Source: Eubacterium sp. AM49-13BH (GTDB taxonomy: Bacteria; Bacillota; Clostridia; Lachnospirales; Lachnospiraceae). From it: a stretch of 64,000 bases of DNA. A model generated the notes under the pieces. That model saw only the letters and a list, made by a program, of their open reading frames with translations, was not told the origin of the DNA and made no database searches. The position numbers were made by a program, and so were the translations under genes. This document shows, piece after piece, positions 54,024 through 63,295 of this stretch (positions are counted from its first letter, which is position 1; the number at the start of each line of letters is the position of its first letter). Where the stretch lies: positions 1 to 64,000 of the forward strand of contig NZ_QSEK01000014.1 in assembly GCF_003464165.1 (NCBI RefSeq), written 5' to 3'.

Positions 54024-54332
54024 GGGTTACGGATTGAGAATTGGCCTGCATCTTAAATGTTGTGTATATCAGTTGCGGTGTCTGACTATAGCATACGCTT
54101 GAATAATTCGAGCTGTGTGTAACTTAATGTCGCTATATACATGAGGGCGGTGCGTCAAATCTCGTTCAAGCGAAGCGCGTTTGATTTGACACACCGTAAT
54201 AAACTCTGTAGATAGCGGCATTTAGTTACACTAAGCGCAGGATTCCTGAAAGCGTATGCTATAGTCAGATGCCACAACGTCATGTACGCAAGTTGAAGGA
54301 TGCAGACCAATTCCCAATCCGCAATCCGCAAT
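54024..54332. repeat. About 300-bp imperfect inverted repeat (MITE-like or structured RNA)
   Basis: The left arm (from 54027) and the right arm (to about 54331) are reverse complements of each other along roughly 140 bp each. They include a perfect 20-bp match (left 54081-54100 against right 54250-54269) and the terminal match ACGGATTGAGAATTGG against CCAATTCCCAATCCGC. Most arm differences are transitions. The centre is GTCAAATC / GATTTGAC around a ~20-nt GC-rich loop (54158-54190). The right end is 7 bp from the ribosome binding site of the ABC gene. No transposase is present. The rest of the gap from 53918 has no gene. Confidence 0.8.
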
Positions 54333-54351
54333 AAAACAAAAGGAGACTTAA

Positions 54352-57039
54352 ATGCTTGAATTAAATGATATAAAGAAAGACTATGTGTCCGGTTCGACTA
54401 CTGTGAGTGCACTTAAGGGCATTAATCTTAGGTTCAGGGATTGCGAGTTCGTGTCGATTCTTGGACAGTCCGGATGTGGTAAGACTACTATGCTTAATAT
54501 TATAGGCGGACTTGATAAGTATACGAGCGGCGACCTTAAGATAAATGGAGTGTCAACTAAGAATTATAAGGACAGAGACTGGGATTTTTACAGAAATAAT
54601 TCTATTGGTTTTGTGTTTCAGAGTTACAATCTGATTCCGCACCAGACTGTTTTATCTAATGTAGAGCTTGCACTTACGCTTTCAGGTGTATCTAAGGCAG
54701 AGAGAAAGAAAAGAGCGATAGAGGCACTTGAGAAAGTTGGACTTGGAGAGCAGATTCACAAGAAGCCTAATCAGATGTCAGGTGGACAGATGCAGAGGGT
54801 TGCTATTGCAAGAGCACTTGTAAATAATCCTGATATCCTGCTTGCTGACGAGCCTACAGGAGCGCTTGACACAGAGACAAGTATCCAGATTATGGAGCTT
54901 TTAAAGGAGATATCAAAGGACAGACTTATAATTATGGTAACTCATAATCCGGAGCTTGCCAAGGATTATTCTACAAGAATAGTCAGATTATTAGATGGTG
55001 TGATAACTGATGACTCTGATCCATATTCGTTAGAAGATATGGAAGCTGATATCAGGGCTAAAGAGGCTGCTAAGGTTAAGACATCAGAAAAGAAGACTAA
55101 AAAGTCAGGAAAGAAGCAGAAAACATCTATGTCATTTTTTACAGCACTTTCGCTTTCCTTTAATAACCTGATGACTAAGAAAACAAGAACGATTCTTACT
55201 GCATTTGCAGGAAGCATAGGAATTATCGGTATTGCAATGATTCTGTCTATCTCAAATGGTATCCAGTTATACATAGACAGGGTTCAGAGAGATACGCTTT
55301 CGAGTTATCCTATAACACTTCAGGCGGAAGCTATTGATATAAGCAGTATGGTATCAAGCATGACAGGTAATTCGGATTCAGAAGAGCATGAGGATAAGTC
55401 TAAAATATATTCTAACGATATCATGGGTGATATGATTAATACCATGGTAAAGGAAGTTAAGAGCAATAACCTTTCTGAGTTTAAGAAATACATTGAAAAC
55501 GGCAGCTCTGACATTAAGTCATATGTAAGTGATATCCAGTATTCATATGATGTTCCTCTTAACATTTATATGAAGGATACTTCTAACGGTGTTGAGCAGT
55601 TAAACCCAGGTACAATGTTTGATTCGATATATGGCGAAGGTGCAACAAGTACATCTTCCGCAATGTCATCAGGTATGGGCATGGGAATGTTTTCTAACAG
55701 CAGTGTGTGGAACCAGCTTTTAGGAAACCAGCAGGTTCTTGATGAGCAGTATGATGTCCTTGCAGGACACTGGCCAGAGAATTTCAATGAGGTTGTGCTT
55801 GTTGCAGATAAGAATAACGAGGTTGATGATTATACACTTTACTCATTAGGTCTTAAAGACCCTGAGGAAGTAAGAACACTCTTTAAGAAAATGATGGTTG
55901 GTGAATCATACGAAACAAAAAAAGATATAAGCTATACATTTGACGAGATTCTTGATACAGAGTTTAAGCTTGTTATGCCTACAGACATGTATAAGTACAA
56001 TGATGTGACTGGTACATGGGACGATTACAGCAAAGATGATAAGTATATGACAAATGTTGTAAATAACGGAACTGACATTAAAGTATGTGGAATAATCAGA
56101 CCTAATGATGATGCAGTCAGTACTTCACTTTCAAGTGGAATCGGTTATACAGCAAAGCTTACGGAATATATTATCGAAGAAGTAAAGAACAGTGAGATTG
56201 CCAAGGCACAGCTTGCTGATACAAGCGTTGATGTATTTACAGGAGTTCCATTTGACAATGACAGGAATACAGAGATTACAATGGATGATGTAAATGCATA
56301 TATGGCAACACTTTCACCAGAGGAAAGAGCCCAGATGCAGGCAATGACAAGTGGAATGAGCGATGATCAGATACTACAGCTTTTCTCAGCGTCACTAAAG
56401 GCCAGAACAACAGATGCAACATTAGACAGCAATAAGTCGAAGCTTGGAATTACAGACCTTGATACACCTTCACAGATAGATATATATGCAACTGATTTTG
56501 ATTCTAAGGAGAAGGTTCAGAATATTATCAAGGATTACAATAAGCTGCAGCAGGACGATGGCAAGGAAGAAAATGTTATTAACTACACAGATTATGTTGG
56601 AATAATGATGTCATCAGTAAGTACAATTATTAATGCAATTTCATATGTTTTAATAGCATTTGTTGCAATATCACTTATAGTTTCTTCAATAATGATAGGT
56701 ATTATCACATACATTTCAGTACTTGAAAGAACTAAGGAAATTGGAGTATTAAGAAGTATTGGTGCTTCTAAGAAAGATGTTTCAAGAATATTCAATGCAG
56801 AGACACTTATTGAAGGTTTTGTCTCAGGCGCACTTGGCATTGTTGTAACTTTATTGTTGTGCATACCTGCAAATGCGTTGATTAAGCACCTTACAGACAT
56901 TTCCAATGTTGCACAGCTTCCGGTTGCAGGAGGAGTAATACTTATAATAATAAGCATGTTCCTTACATTTATTGCCGGACTTATCCCAGCAAAGCTTGCA
57001 GCTAAAAAAGACCCTGTTGTGGCATTAAGAAGTGAATAA
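54352..57039 (+). CDS. ABC transporter with fused ATPase and FtsX-like permease (MacB type)
   Basis: This 895-residue protein has an N-terminal ATPase domain (about 1-225; GQSGCGKTT, MSGGQMQRVAIARAL, LLADEPTGALD), a Lys-rich linker and a MacB-like permease. The permease has one membrane helix near 290, a ~450-residue extracytoplasmic domain and three helices at about 765-880. The ATPase precedes the permease in one chain. Such proteins couple ATP use to outward events such as peptide or lipid efflux. Its cargo is unknown. The ribosome binding site AAAGGAGA follows the inverted repeat directly. Confidence 0.9.
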   Translation: MLELNDIKKDYVSGSTTVSALKGINLRFRDCEFVSILGQSGCGKTTMLNIIGGLDKYTSGDLKINGVSTKNYKDRDWDFYRNNSIGFVFQSYNLIPHQTVLSNVELALTLSGVSKAERKKRAIEALEKVGLGEQIHKKPNQMSGGQMQRVAIARALVNNPDILLADEPTGALDTETSIQIMELLKEISKDRLIIMVTHNPELAKDYSTRIVRLLDGVITDDSDPYSLEDMEADIRAKEAAKVKTSEKKTKKSGKKQKTSMSFFTALSLSFNNLMTKKTRTILTAFAGSIGIIGIAMILSISNGIQLYIDRVQRDTLSSYPITLQAEAIDISSMVSSMTGNSDSEEHEDKSKIYSNDIMGDMINTMVKEVKSNNLSEFKKYIENGSSDIKSYVSDIQYSYDVPLNIYMKDTSNGVEQLNPGTMFDSIYGEGATSTSSAMSSGMGMGMFSNSSVWNQLLGNQQVLDEQYDVLAGHWPENFNEVVLVADKNNEVDDYTLYSLGLKDPEEVRTLFKKMMVGESYETKKDISYTFDEILDTEFKLVMPTDMYKYNDVTGTWDDYSKDDKYMTNVVNNGTDIKVCGIIRPNDDAVSTSLSSGIGYTAKLTEYIIEEVKNSEIAKAQLADTSVDVFTGVPFDNDRNTEITMDDVNAYMATLSPEERAQMQAMTSGMSDDQILQLFSASLKARTTDATLDSNKSKLGITDLDTPSQIDIYATDFDSKEKVQNIIKDYNKLQQDDGKEENVINYTDYVGIMMSSVSTIINAISYVLIAFVAISLIVSSIMIGIITYISVLERTKEIGVLRSIGASKKDVSRIFNAETLIEGFVSGALGIVVTLLLCIPANALIKHLTDISNVAQLPVAGGVILIIISMFLTFIAGLIPAKLAAKKDPVVALRSE

Positions 57040-57121
57040 TGTCTTTACTTTAAAACTTCACTGTGTTAAAATTTAAAAGTAATAAGCCAATGTTATTTTT
57101 GGAAAACCGGGGTGGATAATT

Positions 57122-57436
57122 ATGAACAATAAGTTAAAGACACAGGCTGTTGAGCAGCTTTTTCAGGCAATATTAAGTCTTAAGGATTTAGATGAAGCAT
57201 ACGATTTCTTTGAGGATGTATGTACAATTAACGAGATTTTATCCTTATCCCAGAGATTTGAGGTTGCCAAGATGTTAAGAGAACACAGGACATATCTTGA
57301 TATTGCAGAGAAGACAGGTGCGTCTACTGCGACAATCAGCAGGGTAAACCGTTCGCTTAATTATGGTAATGACGGGTATGACAGAGTATTTGAAAGACTT
57401 GGCATGCTTGAGAAAGAGTCAGAAGATAATAAGTAA
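57122..57436 (+). CDS. YerC/YecD-type TrpR-like regulator
   Basis: This 104-residue protein has the TrpR-like helix-turn-helix (SLSQRFEVAKMLREHRTYLD, then GASTATISRVNRSL). It is of the YerC/YecD family found beside pcrA in Firmicutes; here pcrA is 2.9 kb downstream. The start follows a GGGGTGG region. DNA targets and ligand are unknown. Confidence 0.88.
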   Translation: MNNKLKTQAVEQLFQAILSLKDLDEAYDFFEDVCTINEILSLSQRFEVAKMLREHRTYLDIAEKTGASTATISRVNRSLNYGNDGYDRVFERLGMLEKESEDNK

Positions 57437-57452
57437 TATATGAAGCAATGTA

Positions 57453-57484
57453 AAAGGGAACTGTCAGTACTGGCAGTTCCCTTA
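57453..57484. terminator. Bidirectional terminator after yerC-like gene
   Basis: AAGGGAACTG pairs with CAGTTCCCTT around TCAGTACTGG. A-rich and T-rich flanks serve yerC and the convergent DUF1836 gene. Confidence 0.82.
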
Positions 57485-57495
57485 ATTTGTATGGA

Positions 57496-58137
57496 TTATT
57501 TCTTTTTGTCTGTTTTATCAGGCTTATCAGGCTGCTTTGGCGCATGCTTGGCAGAGTAATCATCAATCAGACTTTCAATCATGTTCTTCTTCATGTATAC
57601 ATCAAAGCTTAAAAGGCATACAAGGCTGAAGAACTGTAAGAATTCTCTGTCATCATCATCCTTTACATCTGAAAATGCATTGCTTGCCTGTTCAGACTTT
57701 GCAAATATATCTTTAGATAATGGCCTTGCAAGAGAGGATTCCATTGAAAAAATCTCATTATATATATAATCCAGATCCGGCTTGGAACCTTCATCAAAGA
57801 ATTTCTCAGTGAGAGGATTGAGCATTTTCTGTATATCACTTATTGAGAGAATGTTCTTGAAGTAATAAATAAATGTAAGGATATATATGTGTTCCTTAGA
57901 GTATTTCTTTTTCACTGGTGATGGCAGCAGATTGTTCTTGGCATAGTTGTTAATCATCGTTTTGGTTAGTACTTTATCATCAGTGGTACGCTTCTTATCG
58001 TGAAGATGTTCATACATAAATGTTGTAACCTGATCCATGTACAGATTGATGTTTGGTACATCTCCGGGTCTTATATAGTTAAGAGCGGACATATCTTTAA
58101 GAATACCACTCATAAGCTCTTTAATATCGTTGTTCAT
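57496..58137 (-). CDS. DUF1836 protein
   Basis: This 213-residue protein carries the DUF1836 core: TKTMINNYAKNNLLPSPVKK then YSKEHIYILTFIYYFKNILS, a MerR-like winged-helix pattern. A Lys/Pro/Asp-rich tail ends it. It is probably a DNA-binding regulator; its targets are unknown. Downstream it meets the yerC terminator. Confidence 0.85.
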   Translation of the reverse strand: MNNDIKELMSGILKDMSALNYIRPGDVPNINLYMDQVTTFMYEHLHDKKRTTDDKVLTKTMINNYAKNNLLPSPVKKKYSKEHIYILTFIYYFKNILSISDIQKMLNPLTEKFFDEGSKPDLDYIYNEIFSMESSLARPLSKDIFAKSEQASNAFSDVKDDDDREFLQFFSLVCLLSFDVYMKKNMIESLIDDYSAKHAPKQPDKPDKTDKKK

Positions 58138-58335
58138 ATGTTCCTCATTTCTTTAAAAATGCGTATTCATGAGAGAATACATTTATATTAATGCTTAAGC
58201 TATATTATATAGTTTTTAAAACCACATTTCAAGTAGGAATAATATAATGAACTTTAGCATAGTGTAATGTGCATATTATGATATTTTAATTTTTATTACA
58301 AGAATATAAAATATGTTTCATAGGAGCAAATATTC

Positions 58336-58364
58336 GTGACTTTTTACTCCTGATATATTATAAT
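58336..58364 (+). promoter_or_regulatory. Promoter of the pspA operon
   Basis: GTGACT at 58336-58341 and a perfect TATAAT at 58359-58364 are separated by 17 bp. The 200 bp before it (58138-58335) is AT-rich and empty as far as I can see. Confidence 0.6.
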
Positions 58365-58380
58365 GAAAAAGGTTTTTTAA

Positions 58381-58440
58381 GAATTCTGGGAGACAGAATT
58401 CGGATGCACCAGAGGGTGATATGTGCCAGAAAGCGGCACA
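58381..58440 (+). other. Cluster of three hairpins in the pspA leader
   Basis: GAATTCTG / CAGAATTC (58381-58401), GCACC / GGTG (58106+300, that is about 58406-58418) and TGTGCC / GGCACA (58422-58440) occur back to back between the predicted transcript start and the ribosome binding site GGAGG (58446-58450). The spacing suggests a structured leader RNA. It matches no riboswitch I recognise. Confidence 0.5.
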
Positions 58441-58456
58441 GGAATGGAGGATTATT

Positions 58457-59140
58457 ATGGGTATTTTAACAAGATTCAAGGACATTATGAGCGCTAACAT
58501 CAATGCACTTCTCGATAAGTGTGAAGATCCAGAGAAGATGATTGATCAGTACATGAGAAATCTTGAGAGCGACCTTGGAAAGGTTAAGGCAGAGACAGCT
58601 TCAGTTATGGCTGAGGAGACAAGATGTAAAAGAGAGCTTGATGAATGCACAGCAGATGTTGCCAAGTATCAGTCATATGCAGAAAAGGCTCTTAAGGCTG
58701 GCAACGAGGCAGATGCAAGAACATTCCTTGAGAAGAAGCAGCAGTTAGTTTCTAAGCAGGCTACATTACAGCAGACATATAATATTGCAGCAGACAATGC
58801 AGCTAAGATGCGTCAGATGCATGATAAGCTCTGCAAGGATATCCAGTCTCTTGAAGCAAGAAGGGATGCAGTTAAGGCTAAGGTTGCAGCAGCTAAGGCT
58901 CAGGAGAGAATCAACAAGGTTGGTTCAAGTGTTAACAGTGTTGGAACAAGCATGGATGCATTCGGTAAGATGGAGGCTAAGGCTAATAAGATGCTTGACG
59001 AGGCTAATGCAATGGCAGAGCTTAACCAGACACAGCTTGAGGCAGATGTTGACAGTCTTGCAGCTAAGTATGATGCAGAGCCGGCTAACACAGCAGTTGA
59101 TGATGAATTAGCAGCACTTAAGGCTCAGATGGGCTTATAA
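58457..59140 (+). CDS. pspA: PspA/IM30-family membrane-stress protein
   Basis: ATG 58457 follows GGAGG; a start at 58421 lies in the leader hairpins and is rejected. The 227-residue product starts MGILTRFKDIMSANINALLD, the amphipathic helix typical of PspA, and continues as a long coiled coil. PspA coats damaged membranes in ESCRT-III-like assemblies. The gene is followed after 53 bp by an SPFH protein, recalling the Bacillus pspA-ydjGHI operon. Confidence 0.92.
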   Translation: MGILTRFKDIMSANINALLDKCEDPEKMIDQYMRNLESDLGKVKAETASVMAEETRCKRELDECTADVAKYQSYAEKALKAGNEADARTFLEKKQQLVSKQATLQQTYNIAADNAAKMRQMHDKLCKDIQSLEARRDAVKAKVAAAKAQERINKVGSSVNSVGTSMDAFGKMEAKANKMLDEANAMAELNQTQLEADVDSLAAKYDAEPANTAVDDELAALKAQMGL

Positions 59141-59193
59141 TTCAGAAGCATATTTATAACAAGATAAGCAATACATAGATAAGGAGAGGGAAC

Positions 59194-60150
59194 ATGGGAT
59201 TATTCAAAGGGCAGTTTGCCAACGTAGTTGAATGGGAAGAGTACAGAGATGATATAATCTTCTGGAAATGGACCAACAGAGAAATCAAGAAAGGCAGTAA
59301 GCTGATTATCCGCGCCGGCCAGGATGCAATCTTTATGTACAATGGTAAGATTGAAGGTATTTTTAAGGACGAGGGAAGCTTTGATATTGAATCACAGATT
59401 ATTCCATTCTTATCAACACTTAAAGGCTTTAAGTTCGGCTTCAACAGTGGAGTAAGAGCAGAAGTTTTATTTGTTAATACTAAGGAATTCACAGAGAAGT
59501 GGGGAACTAAGAATCCTATTCTTATTCCAACACAGGCACTTCCAGGTGGCATGCCAATAAGAGCTTTCGGTAACTTCTCGTTTTCAGTATCTGATTACAT
59601 TACGCTTATAGACAAGGTAGCAGGTGTAAAGCAGATGTACACTGTTGCAGATGTTAAGGAAAGAATATCAGCAGTTCTTGACCAGCTTCTTATGAAGTGG
59701 ATTTCTAAAGAAGGCAAGGATATGTTTAATCTTCAGGCTAATGCTTATGATATCTCAGCGGGTATTAAGACAGACCTTGATATGGAGATGAGCAAGTTAG
59801 GAATCACAATAACAAGCTTTACTATCTCAAGCTTCTCTTATCCGGAAGAAGTACAGAAGATGACTAATAAGGCAGCTTCTCAGGCAATGGTTGGAGATAT
59901 GAACAGATATACACAGATGGCTATGGCTGATAGTATCGGCAATTCAAGAGGCGGTTCGAATATTGCCAGTGATATGATGCAGCTCCAGATGGGAATGCAG
60001 GTTGGACAGCAGATGATGAATAACATGAATACTGCAATGAATAATAATGCAAATGTGTCAGGTGGCACAGCACCTAAGTTCTGTCCTAACTGTGGAACAC
60101 CAACTAATGGCGCTAAGTTCTGTTCTAACTGTGGAACAAAGCTTGCATAA
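59194..60150 (+). CDS. SPFH-domain protein with C-terminal zinc ribbons (YdjI-like)
   Basis: This 318-residue protein has an SPFH-like domain (about 20-230), a Gln/Met/Asn-rich low-complexity stretch (about 245-290) and a C-terminal double Cys pair (FCPNCGTPTNGAKFCSNCG). It matches the YdjI layout of Bacillus, in which the SPFH protein recruits PspA to the membrane. It has no strong membrane helix. The Bacillus ydjG and ydjH partners are not beside it. The ribosome binding site is AAGGAGAGGG. Confidence 0.88.
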   Translation: MGLFKGQFANVVEWEEYRDDIIFWKWTNREIKKGSKLIIRAGQDAIFMYNGKIEGIFKDEGSFDIESQIIPFLSTLKGFKFGFNSGVRAEVLFVNTKEFTEKWGTKNPILIPTQALPGGMPIRAFGNFSFSVSDYITLIDKVAGVKQMYTVADVKERISAVLDQLLMKWISKEGKDMFNLQANAYDISAGIKTDLDMEMSKLGITITSFTISSFSYPEEVQKMTNKAASQAMVGDMNRYTQMAMADSIGNSRGGSNIASDMMQLQMGMQVGQQMMNNMNTAMNNNANVSGGTAPKFCPNCGTPTNGAKFCSNCGTKLA

Positions 60151-60191
60151 GCTGACAATTAGTAATATGTGAATTTAATAAATAACAATCA

Positions 60192-60239
60192 GGGATGTTG
60201 TCATATTGGCTTGGCAACATCCCGTTGTTTTTGTATAAT
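60192..60239 (+). terminator. Terminator of the pspA operon overlapping the pcrA promoter
   Basis: GGGATGTTG (60192-60200) pairs perfectly with CAACATCCC (60215-60223), followed by GTTGTTTTTG. The same bases provide TTGGCA (60211-60216), 17 bp and TATAAT (60234-60239), a good promoter for pcrA. Confidence 0.72.
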
Positions 60240-60297
60240 GTGGTAGTTGGCAGAAATAAGGTGGATATAGATTTCACATTTGCATGAAGGTGGATAT

Positions 60298-62766
60298 ATG
60301 AGATTAGAAGATTTGAATGACAGCCAGAAAAGGGCAGTTAAATATACAGATGGCGCGCTGCTTATTATTGCCGGGGCAGGCTCTGGAAAGACGCGTGTGC
60401 TTACGAACAGAATTGCATATTTAATAGAAGAATGCGGAGTAGACCCATATAATATTATGGCAATTACATTTACTAATAAAGCTGCAAGAGAGATGAAAGA
60501 GCGAGTTGAGACTACTGTGGCACAGGGTGCAGGGGCTGTATGGGTAAGTACATTCCACTCAACATGCGTGAGAATTTTAAGAAGATACATAGACAGAATT
60601 GGATACGATAATAACTTTACGATATATGATACGGACGACCAGAAGTCTGTAATCAAGGATATATGTAAGAAGATGAATATAGATACGAAGATGCTTAAAG
60701 AGCGTGCAATTATGAGTAAGATTTCATCTGCTAAAGATGAGTTAAAGACTCCTGATGAGTTCGAGCTTGAGGCAGGTAATGACTATAATCTTAGAAGAAT
60801 CGCAGGTGTATACAGAGAATATCAGAAGACGCTTAAGCTTAACAATGCGCTTGATTTTGATGACCTGATATTCAAGACGGTTGAGCTGTTCCAGAGTGAT
60901 GCAGAGGTACTTGAGCATTATCAGGACAGATTCAGATATATAATGGTCGACGAGTATCAGGATACTAATACATCACAGTTTAAGCTTGTTGCAATGCTTG
61001 CAGCAAAGTATGGCAATATATGTGTGGTTGGTGATGATGACCAGTCTATATATAAGTTCCGTGGAGCAAATATTTATAATATTCTTAACTTTGAAAATGT
61101 GTTCACAGGCGCTAAGGTTATAAAGCTTGAGCAGAATTACCGTTCGACGCAGACTATTCTTAATGCTGCAAATGCTGTGATAAGTAATAATATTGGCAGA
61201 AAGAGCAAGTCACTCTGGACTGATAACGGAGAGGGCGAGAAGGTCAATTATACTCTGTATGAGAACGGGTATGATGAGGCAGAAGGCGTTGCGAGTGGTA
61301 TTGCAGAGTATGTAAGGGATGGCTGGAATTATAATGATGTTGCCATTCTTTACAGAACTAATGCACAGTCAAGAGCACTCGAAGAAAAGCTGATGATTCA
61401 CAATATTCCATATAAGATATATGGCGGACAGAATTTCTATCAGCGAAAGGAAATCAAGGATATTCTTGCTTATCTTAAAACTATTGATAATGGTCTTGAT
61501 GGTCAGGCGGTTAAGCGAATTATAAATGTTCCGAAGAGGGGAATTGGTAATACAACGATTGACAGATTGCAGGAATATGCAGATTTTAATGATATTACTT
61601 TCTGGGAAGCAATTGTCAATGCAAAGGATATTGACACAATAAAGAATGCGGCACTTTCCAAGTTAGAGCCATTTGTTGACCTTATTGGAAGACTGCGTGC
61701 CAAGGAAGAATTCATGTCATTAAAGGAACTTGCTGAGGCTGTAATTGAGGATACAGGATATATCGAGAGTCTTTCACAGAATGAAACAGTGGAAGAGGTT
61801 GAGGCAAGACGCGAGAATCTGGATGAATTCATTAATAAGGTTGTAAGCTATGAGGAGGGCTGTAAGGAAGCAGGTGAAGAGCCTACACTTTCAGGACTGC
61901 TTGAAGAAGTTGCATTAATAGCGGATATTGATAATCTGGATGAGTCAGAGCCTCATGTAATGCTGATGACACTGCATAGTGCGAAAGGTCTGGAATTCCC
62001 AATCGTGTATATGACAGGAATGGAGGATGGACTTTTTCCAAGCTATATGACAATTGTGTCAGATGATTCAACTGAGATTGAGGAAGAGAGAAGACTGTGT
62101 TATGTAGGAATAACAAGAGCAGAGAAAATACTTAATCTTACAAGTGCCAAGTCGCGTATGGTGCGTGGTGAAACACAGATGAATAAGGTTTCAAGATTCA
62201 TTAATGAAATTCCTAAGGAATATATGCACATAGAAAACAATTCCAGTGGGTATGCTAAAGGCAGGATTGCATATGGCGGGACATCAGATGAGCCAGATAC
62301 AACAGGCATTAACATGCGTGCAACAGCCAGATCAATTCTTAGCAGCTACGGAAGCGGCACACCAGGCGGAAGGGCAGCAGGAACATATAGTTCAAGAAAG
62401 GTTAAGATAAATGGTGGTTCTAATCCGGGATTTGGAAAAGACCCTATGGAATTATTTGATCTTAAGAAACCAGAAAAGAGAAAGACTCCGGCAGATTCTG
62501 TAAGAAGTGCTTATGCAGGAATGCCTACACGAAGCGGCTTATCTTCAAGAAATGTAATAGGTGCTGCAAGAGGTGCAGATATAAGTGCAAAATCTTCAGG
62601 TGGACTTGGCTACAGTGTCGGTGATATGGTGAGCCATGTGAAATTCGGTGAAGGAAAGGTACTTGCTATAGAGGATTCAGCAAGAGACTATATGGTAACA
62701 GTTGAATTTGCAGAGTACGGACAGAAGAAAATGCTGGCAGGATTTGCCAGACTTAAAAAACTATAA
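60298..62766 (+). CDS. pcrA: ATP-dependent DNA helicase PcrA
   Basis: ATG 60298 follows GAAGGTGG; an in-frame TTG at 60280 is less likely. The 822-residue superfamily 1A helicase has Walker A (AGAGSGKTR), DEYQDTN, GDDDQSIYKFRGA, QNYRSTQ, LMTLHSAKGLEFP and YVGITRAE. The C-terminal tail (about 660-822) is Ser/Gly/Arg-rich and ends in a Tudor-like domain (VGDMVSHVKFGEGKVLAIED). It unwinds DNA in repair and replication-fork processing. The short upstream promoter is embedded in the previous terminator. Confidence 0.96.
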   Translation: MRLEDLNDSQKRAVKYTDGALLIIAGAGSGKTRVLTNRIAYLIEECGVDPYNIMAITFTNKAAREMKERVETTVAQGAGAVWVSTFHSTCVRILRRYIDRIGYDNNFTIYDTDDQKSVIKDICKKMNIDTKMLKERAIMSKISSAKDELKTPDEFELEAGNDYNLRRIAGVYREYQKTLKLNNALDFDDLIFKTVELFQSDAEVLEHYQDRFRYIMVDEYQDTNTSQFKLVAMLAAKYGNICVVGDDDQSIYKFRGANIYNILNFENVFTGAKVIKLEQNYRSTQTILNAANAVISNNIGRKSKSLWTDNGEGEKVNYTLYENGYDEAEGVASGIAEYVRDGWNYNDVAILYRTNAQSRALEEKLMIHNIPYKIYGGQNFYQRKEIKDILAYLKTIDNGLDGQAVKRIINVPKRGIGNTTIDRLQEYADFNDITFWEAIVNAKDIDTIKNAALSKLEPFVDLIGRLRAKEEFMSLKELAEAVIEDTGYIESLSQNETVEEVEARRENLDEFINKVVSYEEGCKEAGEEPTLSGLLEEVALIADIDNLDESEPHVMLMTLHSAKGLEFPIVYMTGMEDGLFPSYMTIVSDDSTEIEEERRLCYVGITRAEKILNLTSAKSRMVRGETQMNKVSRFINEIPKEYMHIENNSSGYAKGRIAYGGTSDEPDTTGINMRATARSILSSYGSGTPGGRAAGTYSSRKVKINGGSNPGFGKDPMELFDLKKPEKRKTPADSVRSAYAGMPTRSGLSSRNVIGAARGADISAKSSGGLGYSVGDMVSHVKFGEGKVLAIEDSARDYMVTVEFAEYGQKKMLAGFARLKKL

Positions 62767-62794
62767 TGACAAATGTTTAACGCTATGCTATAAT
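62766..62794 (+). promoter_or_regulatory. Promoter of the small acidic membrane protein gene
   Basis: ATGACA at 62766-62771, 17 bp, then TGCTATAAT with TATAAT at 62789-62794 (extended -10). The -35 box overlaps the pcrA stop codon. Confidence 0.65.
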
Positions 62795-62832
62795 ACATTT
62801 ATTAAATCCGTGGTATGAAAGGAGATATTGTT

Positions 62833-63105
62833 ATGAGTAAAGAAAAATTAGATGAGCTTATCGCAGCTACTAAATTAGGAGAACTTATTAGCAAGAAGGA
62901 AGATGAAGATAAGAAATGCTGCAAGAAGTGCAGCACAATTATCATAGCTGTTCTTGCTATCGTTGGTGCAGTTGCAGCAGTTGCTGGTATCGCTTATGCT
63001 GTATACAGATATTTTACACCAGATTATTTAGATGACTTCGATGATGAAGATTTCGAAGACGAAGATTTTGACGATGATTTCGAGGATGAAGACATCGAGA
63101 AGTAA
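62833..63105 (+). CDS. Small single-pass protein with acidic repeat tail
   Basis: ATG 62833 follows AAAGGAGAT; an in-frame ATG at 62815 overlaps that site. The 90-residue product has a Lys/Cys-rich pre-helix (KKCCKKCS), one membrane helix (about 35-57) and a tail of repeating DDFDDEDFEDEDF-type acidic residues. No named family is assigned. The acidic tail could bind cations or basic proteins (inference). It has its own promoter and terminator. Confidence 0.78.
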   Translation: MSKEKLDELIAATKLGELISKKEDEDKKCCKKCSTIIIAVLAIVGAVAAVAGIAYAVYRYFTPDYLDDFDDEDFEDEDFDDDFEDEDIEK

Positions 63106-63128
63106 TGTAATAAGTGCGATATGATTGA

Positions 63129-63186
63129 AAGCCACAGCCGGCTTGATATGTCCATTAGGATATGTCAGCGGTTGTGGCTTTTTTAT
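63129..63186 (+). terminator. Terminator after the acidic membrane protein gene
   Basis: AAGCCACAGCCG pairs with CGGTTGTGGCTT around a 26-nt loop that itself holds an inverted GATATGTCC / GGATATGTC-like stretch, followed by six T. Confidence 0.88.
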
Positions 63187-63295
63187 TGCATAATATTTAA
63201 TTATTTCTTAATTGACATAGGGGTGTAATCAGTGTTATATTACTCAACCCTGTTATTAAGCAAAATTTAAGGGGAGGAAAGGAAATCGGGAATTT

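Noticed and set aside
53918-54351. Degenerate coding region in the inverted repeat
   Set aside because: No frame of useful length is open, and the sequence is explained by the two complementary arms.
58421-58456. Upstream start for pspA
   Set aside because: It would translate the leader hairpins and move the conserved PspA N-terminal helix inward; GGAGG is spaced for 58457.
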